From assembly GCF_017744955.1 (NCBI RefSeq), contig NZ_JAGIAG010000004.1, positions 305,979 to 369,978 of the forward strand: DNA of 64,000 nucleotides, in the 5' to 3' direction. Under the pieces are notes generated by a model. It saw nothing but the letters and a program-made list of their open reading frames with translations. It did not search any database and was not told where the DNA came from. Shown here one piece after another: positions 11,312 to 19,834 of the stretch (position 1 is the stretch's first letter; each line of letters starts with the position of its first letter). The stretch is from Dokdonella sp. (GTDB lineage Bacteria > Pseudomonadota > Gammaproteobacteria > Xanthomonadales > Rhodanobacteraceae). The position numbers and the translations under genes are program-made.

Positions 11312-11968
11312 CTAGACCGCATCGCCGCGCCCCTGCCGAAAGGCCCAGGGCTCGACCGCGCGGCGGCGCGCCTCGTAGGCGCGGATGCGCTCGGCCAGCA
11401 GCAGGGTCTCGCCGATCTGGTCCAGGCCGTTCAGCAGGTTGCGGCGGCGCCCCTCGTCGAGGGCGAAGGTCCAGCTCGCCTGCGCCACGCTCAGCGTGGC
11501 GGTGGCGACGTCGACCTCGGCCTCGAGCCCCGGCTGCGCGCGGACCTGCCCGAACAGGCGATCGACCACGTCCTGCCCGAGCGTGATCGCGAGCAGGCCG
11601 TTGTTGAAGCAGTTGTTGCGGAAGATGTCGCCGTAGCTCGGCGCGATCAGCACGCGCACGCCGAAGTCGCGCAGCGCCCACACCGCGTGCTCGCGGCTGG
11701 AACCGCAGCCGAAATTGGCCTGCGCCAGCACCACGGTGCCGCTGCGGTACGGCGGCCGGTTCAGCACGAAATCCGGGTTCGGACGGCGCGCGGCGATCGG
11801 CGTGTCGATCTCGCCGGGATCGAGCCAGCGCTCCTCGTCGAACAGGAAATCGCCGAAGCCGGAAGCATCGAGGCTCTTCAGGTACTGCTTGGGCAGCAGC
11901 ATGTCGGTGTCGACGTTGGCGCGGTCGATCGGGATCACGATGCCGCGATGGCGGATCAAGGGTTGCAT
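11312..11968 (-). CDS. LeuD-like dehydratase small subunit (aconitase superfamily)
   Basis: The 218-residue protein matches the small subunit of isopropylmalate isomerase: GIVIPIDRANVDTDMLLPKQYLK at the N-terminus, NFGCGSSREHAVWAL (substrate-binding swivel loop), and GVRVLIAPSYGDIFRNNCFNNG. Length is normal for proteobacterial LeuD. It forms the active hydro-lyase with the large subunit encoded just upstream, two bases apart (TGA-GC-ATG). The usual leucine genes leuA and leuB are absent, and the pair sits inside a catabolic block. It may therefore hydrate another unsaturated diacid such as a substituted maleate. That reassignment is inference, and a true LeuD cannot be excluded. Confidence 0.88.
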   Translation of the reverse strand: MQPLIRHRGIVIPIDRANVDTDMLLPKQYLKSLDASGFGDFLFDEERWLDPGEIDTPIAARRPNPDFVLNRPPYRSGTVVLAQANFGCGSSREHAVWALRDFGVRVLIAPSYGDIFRNNCFNNGLLAITLGQDVVDRLFGQVRAQPGLEAEVDVATATLSVAQASWTFALDEGRRRNLLNGLDQIGETLLLAERIRAYEARRRAVEPWAFRQGRGDAV

Positions 11969-11970
11969 GC

Positions 11971-13401
11971 TCACAGCTCCCGGACGTCGATCAGCGCGCC
12001 GGCCAGCGCCGCCGCCGCGGCCATCGCCGGCGACACCAGATGCGTGCGCCCGCCGCGCCCTTGGCGGCCTTCGAAATTGCGGTTGGACGTCGACGCGCAG
12101 CGTTCGCCGGGCGCGAGGCGGTCCGCGTTCATGCCCAGGCACATCGAGCAGCCCGGCGCGCGCCACTCGAAGCCGGCGTCGATGAACACTTCGTCCAGTC
12201 CTTCGTGCTCGGCCTGCAGGGCGACCAAGCCCGAGCCCGGCACCGCCAGCGCCAGCTTGACGCGCGGGTCGATGCGGCGGCCGCGCAGCACGCGCGCGGC
12301 GGCGCGCAGGTCCTCGATGCGCGCGTTGGTGCACGAGCCGATGAACACCTTGTCGATCGGCGTGCCCTGGATCGGCCGGCCGGCTTCCAGGCCCATGTAG
12401 GCCAGCGCGCGCGACCAGTCGTTGCGCTGCACCTCGTCGCGCGCGTCGTGCAGATCCGGCACGCGGCCGGAGATCGGCACGACCATCTCCGGCGAGGTGC
12501 CCCAGGTGACGCACGGCGCGACGTCGTCGGCGTGCAGCTCGACGATGCGGTCGAAGTACGCGCCGTCGTCCGAGCGCAGGTCCTGCCAATGGCGCACCGC
12601 GGCCGTCCACTGCGCGCCGCCGGGCGCAAACGGCCGCCCTTCGACGTAGTCCTGCGTGACCCGGTCGTAGTCGATCAGGCCGACGCGCGCGCCGGCCTCG
12701 ATGCTCATGTTGCACAAGGTCATGCGCGCTTCCATCGACAGCGCCTCGACGGCGCTGCCGCGGAACTCGATCGCGTGGCCGCTCGCGCCGGCGGTGCCGA
12801 TGCGGCCGATCAGGTGCAGGGCGAGGTCCTTGGCGACCACGCCGTCGTCGAGCCGGCCGTCGACGACCACCGCCATGTTCTTCGACTTGCGGCTGCGCAG
12901 CGTCTGCGTCGCCAGCACGTGCTCGACCTCGCTGCTGCCGATGCCGTGCGCGAGCGCGGCGAGCGCGCCGTGCGTGGCGGTGTGCGAATCGCCGCAGACG
13001 ACGGTCATGCCCGGCAGGGTCAGCCCCTGCTCCGGACCGACCACGTGCACGATGCCCTGGCGCAGGTCGCCGAGCGGGAACAGCGGCACGTCGAAGTCGC
13101 GGCAGTTCGCTTCCAGGGTGGAGACCTGGCGCCGCGCGATCGGGTCGTCGAAGCCGCCGAGGCCGAGTTCGCGCAGCACGGTCGGCACGTTGTGGTCGGG
13201 CGTGGCCAGCGTCGCGTCCGTGCGCCAGGGCTTGCGGCCCATGCGGCGCAGGTTCGAGAACGCCTGCGGCGACGTCACCTCGTGCAGCAGGTGCAGATCG
13301 ATGTAGAGCAGGCTCGAACCGTCGTCGAGATCGGCGACGCGATGGGTGTCCCAGAGCTTGTCGTAGAGCGTCCTGGCGGTCACGGTCTTGGGTCCGGGCA
13401 T
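11971..13401 (-). CDS. LeuC-like dehydratase large subunit (4Fe-4S, aconitase superfamily)
   Basis: The 476-residue protein is full length for LeuC. Visible features are [12 protein letters not shown] and [18 protein letters not shown] at the N-terminus, [46 protein letters not shown], and the iron-sulfur cysteines in [13 protein letters not shown] and [11 protein letters not shown]. It catalyses dehydration/rehydration of a hydroxy-diacid together with the small subunit downstream. The sequence is close to biosynthetic LeuC, but no leuA or leuB is nearby. Its neighbours are hydantoinase-type and amidase genes, which suggests a recruited second copy. The start ATG overlaps the stop of the preceding lipoprotein gene (TGATG), so translation is coupled. 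Confidence 0.9.
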   Translation of the reverse strand: MPGPKTVTARTLYDKLWDTHRVADLDDGSSLLYIDLHLLHEVTSPQAFSNLRRMGRKPWRTDATLATPDHNVPTVLRELGLGGFDDPIARRQVSTLEANCRDFDVPLFPLGDLRQGIVHVVGPEQGLTLPGMTVVCGDSHTATHGALAALAHGIGSSEVEHVLATQTLRSRKSKNMAVVVDGRLDDGVVAKDLALHLIGRIGTAGASGHAIEFRGSAVEALSMEARMTLCNMSIEAGARVGLIDYDRVTQDYVEGRPFAPGGAQWTAAVRHWQDLRSDDGAYFDRIVELHADDVAPCVTWGTSPEMVVPISGRVPDLHDARDEVQRNDWSRALAYMGLEAGRPIQGTPIDKVFIGSCTNARIEDLRAAARVLRGRRIDPRVKLALAVPGSGLVALQAEHEGLDEVFIDAGFEWRAPGCSMCLGMNADRLAPGERCASTSNRNFEGRQGRGGRTHLVSPAMAAAAALAGALIDVREL

Positions 13402-13805
13402 CAGCGATAGGGAATCCAGCGATACAGCTCCGCGCCGCTCGGATCGGGCACGCGATAGCCGCACCAGCTGTCGAGGCGTCCGTCGCCGAGCGGACGGACG
13501 ATGCAGTACGGGCGCGCGCACGCCGCTTCGTCGACGTGCTCCGTCGCCAGCCGTTCGCGCGCGCGTTGCAGGCGTTCCTCGCCGGCTTCCGCGGCGCCGC
13601 GGTCGAGGCGCGCGACGTGGCCGCGGAAACGCTCGACCCAGGCGGCGACGTAGTCGCGGCACGACGGCGGCGTGCCCGCGTCCGGCGATGCCGCGTCGAC
13701 GACTGGCGCGGCGGCGGCGACCGGCGCGCGCGATCCGCCGCCGGCCGCGCACGCCGTCAGCGCGAGCGCCACGACGCTAGCCGCCGAACAGCGCCAGACA
13801 GACAT
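13401..13805 (-). CDS. Small lipoprotein of unknown function
   Basis: The predicted 134-residue product begins [19 protein letters not shown], a lipoprotein signal with lipobox LTAC and lipidated Cys19. A start five codons earlier is possible. The mature part has an alanine/proline-rich linker, then [19 protein letters not shown], and a C-terminal domain with four further cysteines ending [21 protein letters not shown] do not recognise the family. Its 5' end overlaps the end of the amidase gene by 29 bases and its stop overlaps the leuC-like start, so it is embedded in the operon. A periplasmic role linked to the catabolic block is possible but unproven. Confidence 0.7.
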   Translation of the reverse strand: MSVWRCSAASVVALALTACAAGGGSRAPVAAAAPVVDAASPDAGTPPSCRDYVAAWVERFRGHVARLDRGAAEAGEERLQRARERLATEHVDEAACARPYCIVRPLGDGRLDSWCGYRVPDPSGAELYRWIPYR

Positions 13806-14370
13806 CGAGATCGACCACATCGGCGTACTTCAATTGCAGGTCGCGCAGGTTCGCCGCGTGCGCGACCGGATCGCGGTCGCCGACGGCCTGCTCGGGGATC
13901 AGCACGCGCAGGTCGTTCTGCAGCGCGTCCAGCGCCGTCGCGCGCACGCAGCCGCTGGTGGTGAGTCCGGTGACGACCACGCCGTCGACGCCGGCCTCGC
14001 GCAGCCGCTGCGCCAGGTCGGTACCGAAGAACCCGCTGGCGGCGCGCTTGACGATCACCGCCTCTCCCGGCGCGGGCGCGACGCGCGCGTCGATCTCCAC
14101 CAGCGGCGAGCCGGCGGCGAGATCGTTCAGCGCCGGCAGCTTCTCGCGGAACACGCGCGCCTGATCGGGCGAGTCGTACATCACCGTGGTGAAGTACACC
14201 GGCGCGCCGCGCGCGCGGAACGCGGCGAGCAGGCGCTGGTTGGCCGCGATCACCGCCTCGCAGGGCGCGGCGAGGCGGCTGCGCGAAGGGTCGGTGAAGC
14301 CGACCGAAAGATCGACCAGGATCAGCGCGTACCGCCGCGCCGCGTCGAGTCGACGGGATTCGAGCGCCAT
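13777..14370 (-). CDS. Isochorismatase-family amidohydrolase
   Basis: The 197-residue protein starts at MALESRRLD with GAGGAA six bases upstream. The cysteine-hydrolase triad of this family is intact: Asp20 (LILVDLSVGF), Lys108 (VIVKRAASGFFGT) and Cys141 (VTGLTTSGCVRATALDALQ). Known relatives cleave C-N bonds in small acids, for example N-carbamoylsarcosine amidase and maleamate amidase. It lies 14 bp after the hydantoinase B gene, and in other bacteria hydantoinase A/B followed by such an amidase opens a cyclic imide and then removes the nitrogen. I therefore infer an amidase acting on the ring-opened product. The exact substrate is unknown. Confidence 0.88.
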   Translation of the reverse strand: MALESRRLDAARRYALILVDLSVGFTDPSRSRLAAPCEAVIAANQRLLAAFRARGAPVYFTTVMYDSPDQARVFREKLPALNDLAAGSPLVEIDARVAPAPGEAVIVKRAASGFFGTDLAQRLREAGVDGVVVTGLTTSGCVRATALDALQNDLRVLIPEQAVGDRDPVAHAANLRDLQLKYADVVDLDVCLALFGG

Positions 14371-14384
14371 GCCGCGTTCCTCGC

Positions 14385-16238
14385 TCAGGTCCACACCGGT
14401 GTCGCCGGCGCCGGCAGGCCGGTTTCTTCCAGGCAACGCTGTTTCAGCTCGTCGAGCGTGCCGCCGCGGTTGAACAGGCCGATCGGTTCGCGCGATTGCG
14501 CCATCGTCGCACGCAAGGTGCGCGTCGCCACCTCGTCGACCGCGTCGCCGGCGACGACCACGCCGTAGCGGCGCGCGCCGTCGACGCTGACCAGGCTCTT
14601 GCGCACGTCGGCGAGCACCTTGGCCGGCTCGCGCTGCAACGGATCGCCCCAGCCGCCGGCGCCCCAGGTGTCGAACAGCAGCAGGTCGCCGGCCTTGACC
14701 TTCACGTTGTCGCACTTGGAGGCGAGGATCTGCCGGCTGCCGTCGCCGCGCACCAGTTCCTTGCGGCTGCGCTGGCCCGGCTCGCCGCCGTTGACGCCCC
14801 AGGGGTGGGTCAGCCAGCGGTCGTCGTGGATGGAGATGTCGCCGTCGGCGAGCAGCCGGTAGGCGACGCGCAGGCCGTTGCCGCCGCGATGCAGGCCGGC
14901 GCCGCCGGAATCGCAGATCGTCTCGTAGGTCTCGATGCGCAGCGGGAAGTACGCCTCGATGTATTCGTTCGGGACGTTGGTGAAGCCCGGCCACAGCGAA
15001 TGCCCGTCCGGACCGTCGCCGGCCGGCCGGCCCGGGATGCCGCCGAAGCCGATCTGGAACAGCTGGAACCACTCGCCGGCGGCGTCATAGCCCGAATACA
15101 TGAAATGCGGCGAGTCGGAGAAGCCGGCCGCGTTCATCGCCTGCGGCGCGCCCTGGCCGAGCAGGCCGCCCATCACGTCGAAGATGCGCCCGAGCAGGTG
15201 CGTGCGGCACGACAGCGCCGCGGGGAAGTTCGGCTTCAGGATCGAGCCTTTCGGAATGCGCACTTCGACCAGGTCGTAGAAGCCGTCGTTGAGCAGGATC
15301 GCCGGATCGAACAGGCTGATCGTCAGCGCGCCGAAGAAGATCTTGAACATCTCCTCGTTGAGGTAGAAGTTCACCGAGGAACTGGCCTGCGGATCGGTGC
15401 CCTCGAAGTCGAAGATCGCCTTGTCGCCCTCGCGCCAGAGCGCGCAGCGCACCGTGTACGGGCCGAAGCCGGCGCCGTCGTCGCAGATGTAGTCCTCGAA
15501 CACCTGGCGCGTCTCCGGCACCACGCGCTGGATGACTTCCTTCATCGCGCGGTAGGTGCGTTCGAGCATCGACTGCTGCGCGCTGTGGAACACGTCGTCG
15601 CCGAAGCGCTCGGCCAGTTCCACGCAGCGCCGGCCGGCGCTGCGGCAGCCGGCGACGATCGCGTTGAGGTCGGAGCGGTTCCAGCGCGGCATGCGCACGT
15701 TGTGCAGGATCACGTCGAGCATGTCGGCGTTGAGTTCGCCGCGCCGATAGAGCTTCACCGGCGGAATGCGGATGCCTTCTTCCCAGATCGTGCGCGCGTC
15801 GGTCGGCAGGCTGCCGGGCACCTTGCCGCCGACGTCGGACATGTGGCCGAACATCGCCGAGTAGTTGATCAGGCGGCCGTCCTTGAAGATCGGCATCAGC
15901 ACCAGCCAGTCGGGCAGATGGCTGACCGCGCCGTTGCACAGGTACGGATCGTTGGTGAGGAACACGTCGCCTTCCTCGACCGTGCCGTCGTAGCCCTGCA
16001 ACAGGCCGGCGATGAACGAGCCGAACTGGCCGACCAGCATCTTGCCGTCGTGGGTGGCGATGATCGGGAACGCGTCGCCCTGCTCGCGGATGCCGGGGCT
16101 CATCGCGGTGCGGAACAGCACCGCGTCCATCTCGCTGCGCGCGTTGGCGAGCGCGTTCTCGACGATGTCGACGGTGATCGCGTCGACCTCGACGCGGCGG
16201 AACGGCGCCGGGTTGGATTGAACGATGCGTGCGCTCAT
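14385..16238 (-). CDS. hyuB: Hydantoinase B/oxoprolinase-family subunit (HyuB)
   Basis: The 617-residue protein starts at MSARIVQSNPAPF, and its ATG overlaps the HyuA stop (ATGA). Family hallmarks are AMSPGIREQGDAFPII, FLTNDPYLCNGAVSHLPDW, GHMSDVGGKVPGSLPTDA, and the C-terminal YETICDSGGAGLHRGGNG and LLFDTWGAGGWGDPLQREP. With HyuA it forms an ATP-dependent enzyme. Known members hydrolyse hydantoins, N-methylhydantoin or 5-oxoproline, and relatives carboxylate acetone or acetophenone. Length and motifs are those of the separate B subunit, not the fused oxoprolinase. Together with the amidase downstream, ring hydrolysis seems the simpler reading. Carboxylation remains an alternative. Confidence 0.9.
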   Translation of the reverse strand: MSARIVQSNPAPFRRVEVDAITVDIVENALANARSEMDAVLFRTAMSPGIREQGDAFPIIATHDGKMLVGQFGSFIAGLLQGYDGTVEEGDVFLTNDPYLCNGAVSHLPDWLVLMPIFKDGRLINYSAMFGHMSDVGGKVPGSLPTDARTIWEEGIRIPPVKLYRRGELNADMLDVILHNVRMPRWNRSDLNAIVAGCRSAGRRCVELAERFGDDVFHSAQQSMLERTYRAMKEVIQRVVPETRQVFEDYICDDGAGFGPYTVRCALWREGDKAIFDFEGTDPQASSSVNFYLNEEMFKIFFGALTISLFDPAILLNDGFYDLVEVRIPKGSILKPNFPAALSCRTHLLGRIFDVMGGLLGQGAPQAMNAAGFSDSPHFMYSGYDAAGEWFQLFQIGFGGIPGRPAGDGPDGHSLWPGFTNVPNEYIEAYFPLRIETYETICDSGGAGLHRGGNGLRVAYRLLADGDISIHDDRWLTHPWGVNGGEPGQRSRKELVRGDGSRQILASKCDNVKVKAGDLLLFDTWGAGGWGDPLQREPAKVLADVRKSLVSVDGARRYGVVVAGDAVDEVATRTLRATMAQSREPIGLFNRGGTLDELKQRCLEETGLPAPATPVWT

Positions 16239-18307
16239 GCCGCTTTCTCCTCGCTGCCGGGACGGATCAGCAGGTTGCCGACCTCGTCGACGACCGCATG
16301 GTGATCCGGCAGGATCAAGGTCGTCGAATCCATTTCGAACACGATCGCCGGCCCGTCGACGCGCCGCTTCGGCGCGAGACGGGAACGGTCGTACAGGGTC
16401 GCCGTGTGGTCGCGGCCGGCGTAGTGGATCGTCTGCGTGCCGATCACCGCGGCGGTGGCATCGGCGCCGGCGTCGTCGGCCGCCTTGTCGGCGATCGCCG
16501 GGCGTGGCGCGCGCGCGATCGCGCGCAGGCTGACCAGCTCGTGCGCCTCGTTGAGAGCGAAGGTGAACTGGCGCTCGTGCTCGGCGTCGAACGCGTGCGC
16601 GAGCGCTTCCAGCCCCTGCTTGCGCACCTCGGCCGGATCGATCTCCAGCGTCAGCAGCAGCGCCTGGCCCTGGTAGCGCACGTCGGCCTGCCAGTTGATC
16701 TGCTGCTGGTCGAGCGGAATGTCCTGCGCGGCCAGCGACACGCGCACGGCGTCGCCGAGCTGATCGAGCGCTTCGGCCACTTCGTCCGCGGTGATTTCGG
16801 TGAGCCGCCGCACCAGCGAGCGCGAGGCCTCGTCCTTGATGCGCGTGGTCGCGTCGCCGTAGGCGCACAGCACGCCCGGTCCCGGCGGCACGATCACCGG
16901 CCAGGCGTTCATCAGGATGCCGAGCGCGTTGCCGTGCAGGGGACCGGCGCCGCCGAACGCGCACAGCGCGAAGTCGCGCGGGTCGTAGCCCTGCTCGACG
17001 CTGATCAGGCGCAGCGCGCCGTACATGCGTTCGTTGGCGATGCGCACGATGCCTTCGGCCGCCTCGTGCAGCGCGACGCCCATCGCGTCGGCGATCTTCT
17101 GCACCGCCGCGGTGGCGAGATCCAGGCGCACCTGGAAATCGCCGCCGAGCTTCTGCGTCGACGGCAGATAGCCGAGCACGATGTTGGCGTCGGTGACGGT
17201 GGCCTGAGTGCCGCCGCGATCGTACGCGGCAGGACCCGGCACCGCGCCGGCGCTCTCCGGGCCGACGCGCAGCGCGCGCGTCAGCTCCGGCACGAAGGCG
17301 ATCGAGCCGCCGCCGGCGCCGACCGTGCGCACGTCGACCGACGGCGCGCGCACGGCGATGTCGCCGACGCGCGTCTCGCGGCGCACGCGGGCGTGGTTGT
17401 CGTCGATCAACGCGACGTCGGTTGAGGTGCCGCCGACGTCGCAGGTCAGCACCTTCGAGTAACCGCCGCGCGAACAGAACCAGATCGCGCCGGCGACGCC
17501 GCCGGCGGGACCGGACAGCAGCATGTTGACCGGTGCCTGCGCCGCCGACTGGCTGGTCGCCAGACCGCCGTCGGAACGCAGGATCGCCAGGCGCACGTCG
17601 GGGCGCAGCCGCTGCTGCAGTTCCTCTTGCAGATGCCGCACGTAGTGCGCGACCTGCGGGCGCACGTAGCTGTTGACGACTGTCGTCTCGGTGCGCTCGT
17701 ACTCCTGCATCTCCGGCACGACTTCCGAGGACAGCGACACTGGCACGCCGGGCAGCACGTCGGCGGCGATCTCGGCGATGCGCTGCTCGTGCGCGTCGTT
17801 GCGGTAGGCGTTGATCAGGCTCACGGTCAGCGCCTCGACGCCGGCCTCGCGCAGGCGGCGCAGGCCGACGCGCACGCCGTCCTCGTCGAGCGCGCGCACC
17901 ACTTCGCCGCGCGCGTCGACGCGCTCGTCGGCTTCGATGGTGAGTTCCAGCGGTGCCAGCAGCTCGCCCTTGTTGAAGATGACCCAGCCGCCGAGGCCGC
18001 CGGGCACGAACGAGCGCGCGATGTGCAGCACCTGCTTGTAGCCGCGCGTCGTCACCAGGCCGACGCGTGCGCCGCGGCGGGTCAGGATCGCGTTCGTCGC
18101 CACGGTCGTGCCGTGCATCACCGAATGGATCTGCGACGGCGCCACGCCCGAGCTGCGGCAGATCTTGTCGATGCCGTCCAGCACCGCGATCGACGGATCG
18201 TGCGGTGTCGACGGCACCTTCGCCGTGAAGCTCTCTCCGCTCGCCTCGTTCATCAACAACAGGTCGGTGAACGTGCCACCGACATCCACACCCAATCGAA
18301 AACCCAT
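16235..18307 (-). CDS. hyuA: Hydantoinase A/oxoprolinase-family subunit (HyuA)
   Basis: The 690-residue protein starts at MGFRLGVDVGGTFTDLLLM, with GGAG five bases before the ATG; a TTG six codons upstream is less likely. The nucleotide-binding ASKHA-type fold shows in DVGGTFTD, VMHGTTVATNAIL, LLSGPAGGVAGA, LTCDVGGTSTDVALI and FGGAGPLHG. This subunit binds ATP and phosphorylates the substrate before ring opening or carboxylation. It opens the second half of the catabolic block after a 264-bp gap holding two palindromes. No sigma-54 or strong sigma-70 promoter is obvious in that gap, so it may be read from the promoter at 28300 or from a weak internal one. Confidence 0.92.
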   Translation of the reverse strand: MGFRLGVDVGGTFTDLLLMNEASGESFTAKVPSTPHDPSIAVLDGIDKICRSSGVAPSQIHSVMHGTTVATNAILTRRGARVGLVTTRGYKQVLHIARSFVPGGLGGWVIFNKGELLAPLELTIEADERVDARGEVVRALDEDGVRVGLRRLREAGVEALTVSLINAYRNDAHEQRIAEIAADVLPGVPVSLSSEVVPEMQEYERTETTVVNSYVRPQVAHYVRHLQEELQQRLRPDVRLAILRSDGGLATSQSAAQAPVNMLLSGPAGGVAGAIWFCSRGGYSKVLTCDVGGTSTDVALIDDNHARVRRETRVGDIAVRAPSVDVRTVGAGGGSIAFVPELTRALRVGPESAGAVPGPAAYDRGGTQATVTDANIVLGYLPSTQKLGGDFQVRLDLATAAVQKIADAMGVALHEAAEGIVRIANERMYGALRLISVEQGYDPRDFALCAFGGAGPLHGNALGILMNAWPVIVPPGPGVLCAYGDATTRIKDEASRSLVRRLTEITADEVAEALDQLGDAVRVSLAAQDIPLDQQQINWQADVRYQGQALLLTLEIDPAEVRKQGLEALAHAFDAEHERQFTFALNEAHELVSLRAIARAPRPAIADKAADDAGADATAAVIGTQTIHYAGRDHTATLYDRSRLAPKRRVDGPAIVFEMDSTTLILPDHHAVVDEVGNLLIRPGSEEKAA

Positions 18308-18420
18308 GACTGCTCCGTTCGGCAACCGGCCAGGGCCGGCGTGTTCTTGAATCGTTGCGAGTTGATCGTTGTCAGGAGCCTGCGCGCGCCAGAAGCTCGA
18401 TACTCCGGAGTCGAGCTGTC

Positions 18421-18538
18421 ACCTCTCCCGCTCGCGGGAGAGGTCGCGCCGCAGGCGCGGGTGAGGGAACACTTGAAGGCCCCTCTCAAGGCCTCCCTCA
18501 TCCGCCTGCCGGCACCTTCTCCCGCAAGCGGGAGAAGG
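18421..18538. repeat. Pair of intergenic palindromes with outward CCCTCA-type tails
   Basis: Arms ACCTCTCCCGC (18421-18431) and GCGGGAGAGGT (18434-18444) are followed by a second hairpin, CGCGCC-GCA-GGCGCG (18445-18459). A second unit has arms CCTTCTCCCGC (18515-18525) and GCGGGAGAAGG (18528-18538). The same units recur at 42030-42220. They separate the transport half from the hydantoinase half of the catabolic block and could form strong mRNA stem-loops there. Confidence 0.8.
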
Positions 18539-18571
18539 ATCCAGTAGAAACCCTTTGACGTCGTCCGCGCG

Positions 18572-19822
18572 TCAGCGCGCCGCCTTCTCCAGCTCTCCCA
18601 GATTCACGTTGTCGGCCTTGATGCCAGGCGTGTTGAGCTTGGCCGAGTCGGCGAGGATGAACACCGTGCCGTGACGGCGCTGGTAGTCGATCGTGAAACC
18701 GGCGGCCGAGATGATGCCCTTGTCGCCGTCCTCGGTCTTGATCGTCTTCAGGTGGTAGTTCATCCACTTCCAGAACTCGCCTTTGCGGTCGTACGCCTCG
18801 GCCTGGTAGAAGCGCGGGAACTGCGCGTCCATGTACAGCACCTTCTTGCTGTAGGGATGCTCGGGCGGCGTGACCGCCTCGATCACCCACACCTCACGCG
18901 GCTCCCAGCCGTCCTTCGGATTCCAGTGCGGCGCGCCGTCGAGGTCGATCACCGGGAATTCCGCGTTGCCGCTCGCCTTGGTGTCCCAGGTCTTCGTCGT
19001 CGAGTTGGCGACGGCGAGGATCCAGCGCTTGCCGATCAGCTTGTAGTCGGCGTACCAGCTCGGGTGCGCGTTGAAGATCTCGATGTCGTCGTTGAGCTGG
19101 TCGGTGCCGCCGATCGGGTCCATCCAGGTGCCGCCGGACAGGCGCCGCGTGCGCCGCACCGACTTCAGGTACGCCCACGAGTCCTCGAGCTTCGGCGAGT
19201 CGTAGCGCACCGTGAAAAGACCCAGACCACGGATGTCGCTCGGATAGGTCGCGTAGAGCAGGGTCTTGGTCAGGATCGAACCGTCGCCCTCCACCACCGG
19301 ATCGGCACCGAGGCGTCCCTTCATGTAGTAGCGCTGGAACGCCCACTCCTGGCGCCGCTCCAGGCCGCCCTTCTCGCCGATGAAGAGATAGGCGAACTTA
19401 GGATAGTCCTGCAGGTTCTTGATCGGCTGCGCGTAGTGGTGGTTCCAGATCAGCTTGGCCGCGGCGTCCGGATCGTTGGCTTCCACCTTCGGAAACGGAA
19501 TGCCGCCGACCCAGCCTTCGACCTGGCGCGTGTCGTGGTTGTACTTGGCCTTGCCGGCATTGTCCTGCGTGGCCTTGAGGTAATCGCGGCCGAGTTCGAC
19601 CGGCTGCGAGGCCTTCAGCGTGATCGTCAGCCCTTCGTCCTTGATCAGCTTCTGCATGCGCTCGGTCAGCAGATCGGAGATCGCGTGGTTCTCGAAGCTG
19701 TCGGACAGATGCGTGGCGAGGTTGGAGGCATTCAGCACGGTGCCGGGCTTGAGCTCGGCGGCGCCGACCGCCGCGGTGAAGGACAGTGTGGCCAATGCGA
19801 GGGTGGAAACGAGGATTCTCAT
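18572..19822 (-). CDS. Exported DUF1329 protein
   Basis: The 416-residue protein has an N-terminal signal peptide (MRILVSTLALATLSFTAAVGA) and DUF1329-type sequence: GTVLNASNLATHLSDSFENH, then ERRQEWAFQRYYMKGRL, GLGLFTVRYDSPKLEDSWAYL, YLKSVRRTRRLSGGTWMDPIGG and KKVLYMDAQFPRFYQAEAYDRKG. The fold is thought to resemble outer-membrane lipoprotein carriers that bind hydrophobic molecules. Genes of this family regularly accompany DUF1302 and MMPL-type RND genes in clusters for breakdown of hydrophobic compounds. It lies 12 bp after the DUF1302 gene. A periplasmic carrier role is inferred. Confidence 0.9.
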   Translation of the reverse strand: MRILVSTLALATLSFTAAVGAAELKPGTVLNASNLATHLSDSFENHAISDLLTERMQKLIKDEGLTITLKASQPVELGRDYLKATQDNAGKAKYNHDTRQVEGWVGGIPFPKVEANDPDAAAKLIWNHHYAQPIKNLQDYPKFAYLFIGEKGGLERRQEWAFQRYYMKGRLGADPVVEGDGSILTKTLLYATYPSDIRGLGLFTVRYDSPKLEDSWAYLKSVRRTRRLSGGTWMDPIGGTDQLNDDIEIFNAHPSWYADYKLIGKRWILAVANSTTKTWDTKASGNAEFPVIDLDGAPHWNPKDGWEPREVWVIEAVTPPEHPYSKKVLYMDAQFPRFYQAEAYDRKGEFWKWMNYHLKTIKTEDGDKGIISAAGFTIDYQRRHGTVFILADSAKLNTPGIKADNVNLGELEKAAR

Positions 19823-19834
19823 CGCGATGCTCCG

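Noticed and set aside
9352..13401. Interpretation as a propionate (methylcitrate) operon with its PrpR
   Set aside because: No prpB, prpC or prpD-like genes; the LeuC/LeuD-like pair is not a methylcitrate dehydratase by motif.
11312..13401. Interpretation as the ordinary leucine operon
   Set aside because: leuA and leuB are absent and the neighbours are hydantoinase, amidase and transport genes; kept only as an alternative.
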